Source of the DNA: Qipengyuania sp. HL-TH1
GTDB lineage: Bacteria > Pseudomonadota > Alphaproteobacteria > Sphingomonadales > Sphingomonadaceae
NCBI RefSeq assembly: GCF_036365825.1
Contig: NZ_CP142675.1
Span: 2,426,501 to 2,490,500 of the forward strand
Direction: 5' to 3'
DNA: 64,000 nucleotides
Numbering within the stretch: the stretch's first letter is position 1; the number at the start of each line of letters is the position of its first letter. This document shows positions 8,314 through 16,244 of this stretch, one piece after another. The notes beneath the pieces were generated by a model that ran no database searches, was not told the DNA's origin, and worked only from the letters and a program-made list of their open reading frames with translations. The translations under genes were made by a program, and so were the position numbers.

Positions 8314-8697
8314 TCAATATTCGCTGGCAAGCATGATGGTCAGCACCCGCCGTGTCACAGCGGGATTGGCCGGATCCTCACTACCGAACTGCAAGTCGCG
8401 GTCGTAAGCATCGATCTTCCAGAATACGGTTTCGGCAGGCCGCGCCGGTCGCTCAGTAGTCCAGCGGCCATCGCCATCTTGATAGATCGCCCCGAAATCG
8501 CGTTCTCCGTAAGGATCGCTATCCGGCGTGAAGGCGTCGAATGTCTCAACCAGTTCGCGCACATGCGACTGATCCTCTTCGGGCAAGGCCCGGAAACCCT
8601 CGGTCACCACGGCAACGCAGGCAAGACCCATCGCTTGCCGTGCCCTATCGTTGAGCCGAGCGATCCGTTCGCTGCGAGAAAGAGTGCCAGCACTCAT
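8314..8697 (-). CDS. DUF3768 domain-containing protein
   Basis: 127 residues, starting MSAGTLSRSERIARLND. The sequence AFTPDSDPYGERDFGA, VFWKIDAYDRDLQFGSEDP and the terminal TRRVLTIMLASEY are diagnostic of DUF3768, a family of unknown function found almost only on plasmids and integrative elements of alphaproteobacteria. The start overlaps the end of the upstream small gene by four bases (ATGA), which implies translational coupling. Confidence 0.88.
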   Translation of the reverse strand: MSAGTLSRSERIARLNDRARQAMGLACVAVVTEGFRALPEEDQSHVRELVETFDAFTPDSDPYGERDFGAIYQDGDGRWTTERPARPAETVFWKIDAYDRDLQFGSEDPANPAVTRRVLTIMLASEY

Positions 8698-8870
8698 TGC
8701 ACCGCCCTCACGCCACATTCGCATAAATTGACCAGCTCGCCGAAATCCTGCCGCTCGCCCAGTTTTTCCGCCAGACGCTGCACAGCCCCGAACGGCAACC
8801 CGTTGTCATTGGCCAGCATCCGCAGCCAGTCCTCGCGGCACTCCGCCCCGCAGGCGCGATAGTTCAACAT
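8694..8870 (-). CDS. small conserved protein coupled to DUF3768
   Basis: 58 residues, starting MLNYRACGAECREDWL; the frame is open upstream to about 8993 but that extension is Pro/Arg-rich and non-conserved in character. The Cys pattern CGxxCR near the start and CECG near the end could bind a metal. The ORF-plus-DUF3768 pair recurs on sphingomonad mobile elements from memory. Four-base overlap with DUF3768. Function unknown. Confidence 0.65.
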   Translation of the reverse strand: MLNYRACGAECREDWLRMLANDNGLPFGAVQRLAEKLGERQDFGELVNLCECGVRAVQ

Positions 8871-9531
8871 CAAATCACCCACCTTCTGCTCTCCTCCGGC
8901 TGAAAGCCGCACTGCCTGCGGCATGCGGCTCTGCCTTCCGGCGAGGATGGGAGGGGGAGGGACAACCGGAATCGATGCCCTGGCGCGGGCCAACGGGCGA
9001 AGGCCGCCACACGGGGGTGTCGATTCCGGTTTGGGAACGAGAGGGCGAAGCCCTTGGCGTTCCCTCCAACAAAAGATTGCGCCGTCAGGCGCTGCCCGGG
9101 CCGCGTCAGCGGCTCACAAAAACGGCGCCCTCGCACGGCGCGACGCAGTCGGGCGATGTGTCGGCAAGCCGAGTGCGCGACAAGGCTGTTGCATCGTAGA
9201 TGCAGCGCCGCTGTCTCAAGCGAGCGCGCGACCGGCGCTTGCCCGGCAAGGAGAGAGGCGAGAGCGGCTGCGGGTCAGTACAAGAACACCGCGCCCGCAG
9301 GAGCGCAGAATGCGCGGGACCGAGCGCGTCCTTCGGAAATTCCCGCTCAACTTGGAACTGCTCCCGATCGTCACCCGGATGGGCCGGGACTACAGGCCCG
9401 GTCCGCGCAGCGGATAGAGCGGGTCGCCCGGAGGGCAGCACCCAATCTGCTGTCCGAACTCAATGTTGGCCTCAACCCTTCACCATGTCCTACGCCGATT
9501 TAATAAACGGTCTGAGGCAAAGGCGCTTTAA
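8871..9531. other. 661-base intergenic region without a supported gene
   Basis: No frame here has a convincing start or protein-like composition; the long frames on both strands are Arg/Pro/Ala-rich GC artefacts. The right part (about 9065-9531) shows no recognisable element apart from GC-rich repeats of short words. The left part contains two strong inverted repeats, listed separately. It forms the upstream region of the DUF3768 unit on the minus strand and lies downstream of hsdS, whose transcript must end here. Confidence 0.6.
8964..9064. repeat. two adjacent inverted repeats in the DUF3768 upstream region
   Basis: AACCGGAATCGA (8964-8975) is repeated in exact inverse at 9020-9031, with a 44-base GC-rich spacer. 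Directly beside it, GGGAACG (9033-9039) pairs with CGTTCCC (9058-9064) around an inner hairpin AGGGC-GAA-GCCCT (9042-9054). Together they could form a large branched structure about 95-150 bases upstream of the small gene before DUF3768. It could be a leader RNA, a binding region for a plasmid protein, or a replication/transfer site; nothing in the sequence decides. Confidence 0.6.
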
Positions 9532-11331
9532 TCACTTCGCGCCTATAGCGGCGGGAAAAAGGCTTTCCAGCTCCACCATCGCATTTTGAATAGCAGGCTC
9601 CGTGAGACCGAGCTTGGCAATCTTCGGATGCCATTCCGGGTCCTGGTCGATGTAACTCAGAACCGCCTGCGAAGTGGGGTTTGTACCCTGGTGACTGAGC
9701 GCTAGCATTGCGTAATCGATTGTCGCCAGCAGCTCCCAAATGTCTTTCTGCTTGAATTTAAATTTATCGCGAACCCATGCGGCGGCTTGGGTAAAGTTGT
9801 ATTTGTCCATCCAGCTTTGCGCTTCACCAATTGCTGCACCGGGAGAGTGCCCGGGCCCGTATTTTCCGGAGGCTGGCGTGATCCAGTTCTTGTCCAGCGC
9901 TACTTTGATGCCGCCTGAATAGCGCATCGTTGGGTTATACGGACCTGCTGCTTTGCGAAGATACTCGCCATCCAGAACGGTTTCGCCCAAAAACCTTCGC
10001 GCGAAATAGACCGCTTTCTGCAACCGGAAATTGCCAAGCGGTTGGCCGCCCTCCTCATGAAATGCTTTGATAATCGCAGCGACAAGCACGGCTTCCTTGA
10101 ACCGGCTGTCAACCTCACTACGGCCAGATGGAACCGGGAGTGATACGACATTGCCAGTTTTTCCGGCTGGTGCAGCCGAGGCGGAAGATTGCTGCTCAAA
10201 AATCTGATGCAACATTGCGGGGAGCAATGCGTCGGCTTCCTTTGCCGTTTCCGCTCGGATCGTCTGTATTTCGTCGGCCAACGCGCAAAGCTTGTCGAAG
10301 CCGAGCTGAGCTTCGAGAGACGGAACCGGCACAGTGATTTGCTCCGCTTTCTTGATCCCCAAGGTCCGGTTGCGGCCTGCGCCGCCTGGTGAGGCTGTAC
10401 CAATCTTGTGCAGGCCCTCGGGGCTTAAGAGGTAGTACCGCAGAAAAGTGGCAGTCGCCAATTCCGGTTCAGGCACGCAGGTCAAAAATCGGTGAGAACC
10501 TACTCGCTGATGATCCTTCTCGCCCGGAACCGCGATCGCACCTTCCCAAGCGAACACAATGTTGAACAGCAAATCACCGTCATGAATCTCAAATAACCGC
10601 TTATTGCCAACATCCGCACCAGTGAGCACAGGCTTATGAAATGTTCCTTTGCCAAAGGAACGAACGCCAAGCTCAGGATATTCTCCGTCGAGCTCCACCT
10701 CAACGGGTCTTCGCACCAGAGGGGCTACTTCTCCTAGCGGGCGATAGTCTGCCCCTTCCACGATCTTATTGAATGCGTTTTGCAACATCGCTCTGGTCTC
10801 GCGCTCAAGCGCCTGAAGAACCGTTGCACGCTCCTGCAAATGCGCCTCTACATAATTTAGGCGCTGCGCGATGGCGTGCTGTTCGTCTAGCGAGGGAAGC
10901 GGGATTTCAAGTTCCAAGAACTTCGTTGGCGAAACGGTATCCCGTCGTGCGCCCATCCCCCTTGCGCCTTGACGCAGCCTTTCCCAAACGGAAGGCAGTC
11001 GTAAGAACCAGGCGATAAATTCGCTATCGGCGCTAACCGAGTCGCAGCGAAAAGTCGGAAATTGCGTCGAGAGAAAACAATCTGCATGGCGTTTATCGAC
11101 AAGCGCGATCGCTCCTTCCCATGCCTTCAGTTGGCTGAGGACGATCATCCCTTCAGACAATTTGTGGAACCGTTTGTATGATGTTTCGGCGCCAGACAGG
11201 GGTTCTCGCCTGAACAGGCCTCGCCCAAAGCTGTAAACCCCGGCCATCTGATAAGCTGCAGTGGGGTCAATCTCGACAGTTTCGATCGAAACTGACACCA
11301 CCTCACCAAGCGGCACTGATTTCCAGGCCAC
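9532..11331 (-). CDS. hsdS: type I restriction-modification specificity subunit HsdS with extra C-terminal domain
   Basis: 599 residues, GTG start that overlaps the hsdM stop by one base (TAGTG). Residues ~1-165 and ~200-350 are two target-recognition domains, each followed by a helical spacer (PSLDEQHAIAQRL at ~145-157; PSLEAQLGFDKLCAL near 340), the classic HsdS design in which each half reads one part of a bipartite site. Normal HsdS ends at about 380-420 residues. Here a linker rich in Ser/Ala leads to ~190 more residues (~405-599) with FRLQKAVYFARRF and YLRKAAGPYNP, a pattern loosely like Panacea/DUF4065 domains of antitoxins. The extension has no frameshift and looks like coding sequence. 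Last gene of the hsdRMS operon. Confidence 0.92.
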   Translation of the reverse strand: MAWKSVPLGEVVSVSIETVEIDPTAAYQMAGVYSFGRGLFRREPLSGAETSYKRFHKLSEGMIVLSQLKAWEGAIALVDKRHADCFLSTQFPTFRCDSVSADSEFIAWFLRLPSVWERLRQGARGMGARRDTVSPTKFLELEIPLPSLDEQHAIAQRLNYVEAHLQERATVLQALERETRAMLQNAFNKIVEGADYRPLGEVAPLVRRPVEVELDGEYPELGVRSFGKGTFHKPVLTGADVGNKRLFEIHDGDLLFNIVFAWEGAIAVPGEKDHQRVGSHRFLTCVPEPELATATFLRYYLLSPEGLHKIGTASPGGAGRNRTLGIKKAEQITVPVPSLEAQLGFDKLCALADEIQTIRAETAKEADALLPAMLHQIFEQQSSASAAPAGKTGNVVSLPVPSGRSEVDSRFKEAVLVAAIIKAFHEEGGQPLGNFRLQKAVYFARRFLGETVLDGEYLRKAAGPYNPTMRYSGGIKVALDKNWITPASGKYGPGHSPGAAIGEAQSWMDKYNFTQAAAWVRDKFKFKQKDIWELLATIDYAMLALSHQGTNPTSQAVLSYIDQDPEWHPKIAKLGLTEPAIQNAMVELESLFPAAIGAK

Positions 11332-12887
11332 TACGCCAGCTCCGCCAGTGTGCGCTTGATGTCGCTCACGATCCCTAAAATCCGCTCTTCCTTTGCTGAA
11401 ATGCTGTCCACGATCTCCAAAGGTGTGCGGTGATCGATCACACCGCCCGCATTGGGATTTTTCTGATCCAGGTTGCAGGCGACAACGCGGCCTGCCTCAT
11501 CGGTTTCGATCAGATCGGTGCCCTTGATTTTCCAGGCCTGTTCGTTGGGTGTTCTGTCGCTCCACCAGTCCAAGCATGGCTGTAATTCTGGTGAAGTCAG
11601 CGGTGCGGTTTTGGAATACTTCTTCCGGCCTTCAGGCTTCGGCTGTTCGTAATACCAGATATCGCCCGTAGCTTTGGCGGTATCGAAGAAGATCACATTG
11701 GTTGGAATATCCGTGTAGGGCGCGAACACACCTTCAGGCAGGCGCAGTACGGTATGTAGATTAAATTCGCGGATCAAGTCCGCCTTGATCCGCGCGGCAA
11801 TGCCGGTGCCAAACAGCACACCATGCGGAACAACAACGGCGGCGCGGCCTTTCCCGCGCCGTTTCAGCCGGCGCATGATCATTTGCAAAAACAGTAGCGC
11901 TGTTTCTGTTGTCCGGCGGTCTTCGGGAAAGTTGTTGAGGATGCCAGTTTCCTCCTCGCCCCCAAAAGGCGGGTTCGACAGGATCACTTCAAAGCGGTCA
12001 GCCTCACCAATCTCTGCAAGGCGCGTACTGAGCGAATTGCCCGGATCGATCTGCGGCGCCTCAAGCCCGTGCAGCAGCAAATTCATCTGCACCAACAGGA
12101 AAGGCAGGGATTTGGCTTCCCCGCCAAAAATGCTGCTTTCCTGTAAGGTCTTGTGCTTTTCCACCGTGTTGGCCTGATCGGCCATATGGGTGAAGGCTTC
12201 GGTCAGAAATCCGCCAGTACCACATGCTGGATCGAGAACCTTCTCGCCAATCTTCGGATCGGTAACTTGGACCATGAAACGGACGATCGGACGCGGAGTG
12301 TAGAATTCTCCGCTGTCACCCGCTGCATCACGCATTTCGCGCAGTAAGGTTTCATAGAGCCGTCCAAGTGTGTGGACCTCCTCGGAAGAATCAAAATGGA
12401 TGCCGTGAACGAGGTTGATCACATCCCGTAGCAAGTAGCCGCTTTCCATGCGGTTCGTGAGCCCACGAAATACGGTTGCGACAACATCCTTCCTGTCGCG
12501 CTTGCCGTTATCTCCGCGCAGGCCCTTGAGATAGGCAAAGAGGCCCGGCCCCGTGGAACCGTCCGGAAGTTCGGCTTCTTCTGCCGTCAGAAAGTGAAGC
12601 AGATCTGGTCCCGTGATGCCCGCCTCGTCCGCAGCCCAATCCCGCCAGCGATAAGGCGCTTCAATTGCACCGCGAAAGCGCTTGCCAGACATCTCAGCCT
12701 TTTCCTCTTCGATCAATTCCATGTCGTCGAGAAATTTGAGGAACATGATCCAAGTGAGCATGGGAAGCCGATCAAGGTCCCCGTTTAGACCTTTGTCCTT
12801 GCGCATGATCTTGCGCGCAGACTTTATGATGCTGTCCAAGCGCTGAGCTGTGGTGAGAGGTGCTTTGGATTTAGTTCGACGTGTCAC
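11331..12887 (-). CDS. hsdM: type I restriction-modification methyltransferase subunit HsdM
   Basis: 518 residues, GTG start. Residues ~10-150 are the HsdM N-terminal helical domain, ~160-470 the N6-adenine methyltransferase, with the AdoMet-binding motif DPACGTGGF (219-227) and catalytic NPPF (305-308). With HsdS it methylates adenines in the target site; with HsdR added it restricts unmethylated DNA. It begins 14 bases after the hsdR stop and overlaps hsdS by one base, so the three are one operon on the minus strand. Both motifs are intact. Confidence 0.96.
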   Translation of the reverse strand: MTRRTKSKAPLTTAQRLDSIIKSARKIMRKDKGLNGDLDRLPMLTWIMFLKFLDDMELIEEEKAEMSGKRFRGAIEAPYRWRDWAADEAGITGPDLLHFLTAEEAELPDGSTGPGLFAYLKGLRGDNGKRDRKDVVATVFRGLTNRMESGYLLRDVINLVHGIHFDSSEEVHTLGRLYETLLREMRDAAGDSGEFYTPRPIVRFMVQVTDPKIGEKVLDPACGTGGFLTEAFTHMADQANTVEKHKTLQESSIFGGEAKSLPFLLVQMNLLLHGLEAPQIDPGNSLSTRLAEIGEADRFEVILSNPPFGGEEETGILNNFPEDRRTTETALLFLQMIMRRLKRRGKGRAAVVVPHGVLFGTGIAARIKADLIREFNLHTVLRLPEGVFAPYTDIPTNVIFFDTAKATGDIWYYEQPKPEGRKKYSKTAPLTSPELQPCLDWWSDRTPNEQAWKIKGTDLIETDEAGRVVACNLDQKNPNAGGVIDHRTPLEIVDSISAKEERILGIVSDIKRTLAELA

Positions 12888-12901
12888 TTACAGTTTTCTT
12901 T

Positions 12902-15283
12902 CTAGGCGCCGTAGAGGCGCATCTGGAGTTCGTTGACGGCTTCACGCATTGCTTTGCCTCCGCCGAAACGGGCGGCGATCTCGATCACGTTGCCCCAATC
13001 GTTGAAGGGCGGAATTTCGAGTACATCGGGAAGGGTAAATTGAGCCGCGCCATGCTCGGCGTATTTTTCTATTAGGGCGTCGAGAACCTCGCGTGCCTCT
13101 GGGCCGTGCTTGGCAAAAAACTCTGTTTCGTTTCGTTTGAGACTGTCGGCTCGCTCGCGCCGAGTCCGCAAGGGTGCGTTGTAGGCGAGATGGCACAATA
13201 GATCGAAGGGATCCGCGTCTGGCTTTCCAACGGATTCGCCCAGAGTGCCGGGATCGATCCCTTTTTCTTCGAGCTGATCGATAATTTCCGCACGGCGGGT
13301 AGGGTCCAGCCAATCTTTACGAAGTTCGGAGGCATTCGGGTATAGCGTGCGAACCTTATCGCCTGTGTAGTCGGTTAGATGACGGCAGGCCAGCTTCTTG
13401 CCATCAGAGTCGAGTTCGTAAACCAGCTGCCTGATAATCTCGACTTTGCCGCCATCATAATAGAACTTTCTCGGGCCGTCCGACTCAATCTCCTCAGGCA
13501 AGCCGCCATCAACTGGGTCTTCGAACGCGGTGTCATCAACCTCATTGCTAAAGTCTGTTTCTGGGGAAACGTCGGCTTCTTCGATGACGTCACCCTCTTC
13601 GTTGATGACCTCTTCGCGCTCTCTGACCGGATCACCATCAAAAGCGGGATCAGCGAACTTCTCTGTCGCCGTTCCGGTGTAATCAATGATGTTGAACGCC
13701 AGTTTGCCATAGTCGGCTCGAAGCCGAGTGCCGCGTCCGATGATCTGCTTGAACTCTGGCATGGATCCAACGACGCGTGCCAGGACAACGTTCTTGCAGG
13801 TGGGGGCATCTACGCCGGTCGTAAGCAATTGCGATGTGGTTAGAATGACAGGTGTGCGTTTGTCGATGTCCTGAAAATTGGCACGGTGACCTGAGCCGAT
13901 GTCCCCTTCGTCGGACGTTACCCGACATACATAGTCTGGATAGTCTTTCACCAGATCGGCGTTCAAACGGGCCAATGCATTTCGCATTTCCAGTGCGTGT
14001 TCCTGGTTCACGCAGAACACTATGGTTTTTGCAAACCGATCCGTTTCCTTCATGAAAGTGCTTAGGTGTCCCGCAAACGCTTCGGTTCGCGAGCGCACTG
14101 CGATGACCCTTTCGAAATCACGAGTTCCGTATTCCGAGTCCGGAATTTCTCGTCCGTAGCGATCTAACTCCCCTTTTGACGGTCGCCATCCAACAGCATC
14201 GAAGTCGGAGATAACCCGATGGACTCGATAAGGCGCGAGAAAGCCGTCTGCGATGCCTTGCGCCAAGCTGTATTCGTATATGGGGTCGCCGAAATAGCTG
14301 TAGGTATCGGCATTGTCTTCGCGCTTAGGCGTGGCCGTCATGCCGATTTGATGGGCTTGATCGAACCATTCAAGAATTTCGCGCCAGTTGCTGTCATCGC
14401 GAGCGCTGCCGCGATGGCACTCATCAACGATAATTAGGTCAAAGAAGTCCTTCGCATAATCTTTGTAAATGCCGTCGCGCGCTTCGTTGCCAGCGATCGC
14501 CTGATATATCGCGAAGTAAATGTCGCGCCCCTTGCTGATTTCCCCTCCGCTGATCTTGAAGCGGGCGTCGCCAAAAACGCTGAAATCCTTGTCCTTGGGA
14601 TCGTCTACGAGGACATTGCGGTCCGCGAGGAAGAGAATCTTGGGTTTACGATTGGTCCCTTTCGCATTCCAACCCCCGTTCCAGAGCTTCCAAGAAATCT
14701 GGAACGCGACGGCTGTCTTTCCTGCGCCGGTGCACAAGGTTAGCAGAACGCGCTTGCGGTCTTGCAGGACTGCCTGGACCGCGCGGTTGACCGCAATCTC
14801 CTGATAATAGCGTAGCGGCTTCGATTTATCAGGATAGGTCGGAGAGAGGAGATGCGCCTTAATCTCAGGAGTGATTTCCTCAGTCTCCGAGAGACGGGCC
14901 CAAAGCTCCTCAGGCGAAGGATAGGAAGACACTTCACGCTCGATGCCGGTCGTGTAGTCAATCTCGATGATTTCACGCCCATTCGTGGAATAGGCAAACT
15001 TTAGGCCCAGTATCTCGGCATACTCGCGAGCTTGCTGAAGCCCATCGGCCGCATGCTTGTATTTCGATTTTGCCTCGACAACCGCGATAGGGAAATCGGT
15101 ACGATAGCGAAGGATAAAGTCAGCGCGTTTTTGGCGTCCGCGCCGGGCCTTACCCCCGACAAAGACAATTCGGCCGTCAGTGAAGGTGCGTTGCTCATTG
15201 ATGGCATGGGGCGCGTTATCCCACCCGGCTTCCACCAACTTGGGGACTACTTCTTTGCGGCACGTATCTGCTTCGGTGTCCAT
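12902..15283 (-). CDS. hsdR: type I restriction enzyme subunit HsdR (EcoEI-like)
   Basis: 793 residues from the ATG at 15283, which has a GGGGG ribosome site; a TTG at 15307 is less likely. The N-terminal nuclease has the PD-(D/E)xK residues RADF (Asp ~55) and VVEAK (Glu ~70, Lys ~72). Residues ~160-600 are the translocating helicase with Walker A CTGAGKT (~184-190) and DECH (~287-290), then GMTATPKR. The end (NDWGNVIEIAARFGGG) matches the EcoEI R C-terminal domain, and the ~800-residue length fits that compact subfamily. An acidic stretch (~530-580) probably is a linker. It starts 30 bases after the higA stop and may share its promoter. Confidence 0.95.
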   Translation of the reverse strand: MDTEADTCRKEVVPKLVEAGWDNAPHAINEQRTFTDGRIVFVGGKARRGRQKRADFILRYRTDFPIAVVEAKSKYKHAADGLQQAREYAEILGLKFAYSTNGREIIEIDYTTGIEREVSSYPSPEELWARLSETEEITPEIKAHLLSPTYPDKSKPLRYYQEIAVNRAVQAVLQDRKRVLLTLCTGAGKTAVAFQISWKLWNGGWNAKGTNRKPKILFLADRNVLVDDPKDKDFSVFGDARFKISGGEISKGRDIYFAIYQAIAGNEARDGIYKDYAKDFFDLIIVDECHRGSARDDSNWREILEWFDQAHQIGMTATPKREDNADTYSYFGDPIYEYSLAQGIADGFLAPYRVHRVISDFDAVGWRPSKGELDRYGREIPDSEYGTRDFERVIAVRSRTEAFAGHLSTFMKETDRFAKTIVFCVNQEHALEMRNALARLNADLVKDYPDYVCRVTSDEGDIGSGHRANFQDIDKRTPVILTTSQLLTTGVDAPTCKNVVLARVVGSMPEFKQIIGRGTRLRADYGKLAFNIIDYTGTATEKFADPAFDGDPVREREEVINEEGDVIEEADVSPETDFSNEVDDTAFEDPVDGGLPEEIESDGPRKFYYDGGKVEIIRQLVYELDSDGKKLACRHLTDYTGDKVRTLYPNASELRKDWLDPTRRAEIIDQLEEKGIDPGTLGESVGKPDADPFDLLCHLAYNAPLRTRRERADSLKRNETEFFAKHGPEAREVLDALIEKYAEHGAAQFTLPDVLEIPPFNDWGNVIEIAARFGGGKAMREAVNELQMRLYGA

Positions 15284-15313
15284 CTTTGCCCCCAAAAAAG
15301 CTCGCAAGAAGCT

Positions 15314-15652
15314 TTACACACTCGCCCCTTGTGAACCGATCGGTCGATCTAGCCCCGCAAAACGGGCAACCTTGATCTCCCCTTCGCGTTTCCGGGCTTG
15401 AGCAATATCGTAACTGTTCTGCATCCGCATAAGCGTGTCCATCGGGACGCCGAAAGCCTTTTCGATCCGCAGCGCCATTTCCGAAGAAAGCTGCGAATGC
15501 TCATTAAGCAAGGTCGAAAGCGTCGCGCGGGTAACGCCCAGAACCTGCGCCGCCGCAGTCACCGAAAGGCCAAGCGGCTCGATAATCTCCGACTTCACGA
15601 AGCCGCCCGGATGTGCGGGGTTCTTCATGCGGATGCCTGCAGTCGCGCTCAT
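15314..15652 (-). CDS. higA: HigA-family antitoxin / HTH regulator (partner toxin decayed)
   Basis: 112 residues; ATG with AGGAGG five bases upstream. The Xre/Cro-type helix-turn-helix spans ~25-80 with LSVTAAAQVLGVTRATLSTLLNEHSQLSSEMALRI in pieces typical of HigA (PHPG-like start HPGGFV, then LGVTR and LSTLLN). HigA normally neutralises HigB and represses the higBA promoter. Here the upstream higB is broken, so only the DNA-binding role remains useful. The gene stands between a 42-bp palindrome upstream and hsdR 30 bases downstream, which suggests it may now control the restriction operon; that is a hypothesis. Confidence 0.88.
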   Translation of the reverse strand: MSATAGIRMKNPAHPGGFVKSEIIEPLGLSVTAAAQVLGVTRATLSTLLNEHSQLSSEMALRIEKAFGVPMDTLMRMQNSYDIAQARKREGEIKVARFAGLDRPIGSQGASV

Positions 15653-15661
15653 GGCCACCTC

Positions 15662-15821
15662 CTAAGGGTAGTCTTCATAATCAAGGTCGATGACGCTCCA
15701 TGTCTTGGAAGAACGACACGATCCGCCGCACCTTGGAGACAACAGCGAGCTGCAAGCTGCTGGCATCGTCAATCCCAATGAAGCGCCGCAACCCTTAGTG
15801 GGTCACGTTGTTGATTCGCAT
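15662..15821 (-). pseudogene. higB: higB toxin remnant (nonsense mutation plus internal deletion)
   Basis: Read on the minus strand, ATG at 15821 gives MRINNVTH, a TAA stop where the family has Lys (VTHKGLRRF), and then GLRRFIGIDDASS and KVRRIVSFFQDME in the same frame. This is the N-terminal ~43 residues of a RelE/HigB-type toxin. The next bases switch to another frame that reads VIDLDYEDYP and a stop, the typical HigB C-terminus. About 45 central residues, which hold the RNase active site, are missing. The total is 160 bases against about 280 for an intact gene. The remnant ends just before the higA ribosome site. Confidence 0.85.
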
Positions 15822-15833
15822 GAAGGTTTCTAT

Positions 15834-15875
15834 CCTCTAACTGTATGGCGTCAAGTGACGCCATACAGTTAGAGG
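15834..15875. promoter_or_regulatory. 42-bp perfect palindrome at the higBA/hsd promoter
   Basis: Two exact 20-base inverted arms (15834-15853 and 15856-15875; core TGTATGGCGTCA / TGACGCCATACA) are separated by only AG. On the minus strand the second half begins TTGACG, a good -35, with a weak -10 (TAGAAA) 17 bases on and the higB remnant start shortly after. The arms therefore cover the promoter. HigA-type antitoxins bind palindromes in this position. There is no U-tract, so a terminator is unlikely. Confidence 0.75.
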
Positions 15876-15990
15876 TCACCGGGAGCCGCCTTTTGCGCGC
15901 CTGTCTTCGATCGGCGCAAGTAGCTCTTTCCTCATCGGACAAGACCATCAATTTCATCGCAGGGGGTGTCAGCGACCACCAATCAATGGA

Positions 15991-16221
15991 ATGCCGAACA
16001 TGCCAGATCCAGACCGTATCATCCGCCTCAAGACCGTTCTTCACCGCACAGGGCTGTCGCGGTCGACCGTATACCGCAAGATCGCCGAAGGGACGTTCCC
16101 GCCGCAGATACCGATCAGTGTCCATGGGGCGGGCTGGAGCGAAGCTGAGATCAACCGCTGGGTGGCAAACCCGCCGGGTTATCGCGTACCTGAAGCGCGA
16201 AGAGGGGCTAGTTCTGACTAG
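15991..16221 (+). CDS. alpA: AlpA-family excisionase/transcriptional regulator
   Basis: 76 residues, starting MPNMPDPDRIIRL. The block LKTVLHRTGLSRSTVYRKIAEGTFPPQIPIS...GWSEAEINRWV is the MerR-like winged helix of AlpA proteins, which control excision of P4-type elements by activating integrase or acting as a directionality factor. It is convergent with the integrase gene 23 bases away, a common arrangement at the end of such islands. Confidence 0.9.
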   Translation: MPNMPDPDRIIRLKTVLHRTGLSRSTVYRKIAEGTFPPQIPISVHGAGWSEAEINRWVANPPGYRVPEARRGASSD

Positions 16222-16244
16222 TTCGGAACAATCATGCTGTGCAG

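Noticed and set aside
8923..9589. Several frames in the 661-base gap downstream of hsdS
   Set aside because: All are Arg/Pro/Ala-rich with poor starts, and they overlap one another and the inverted repeats.
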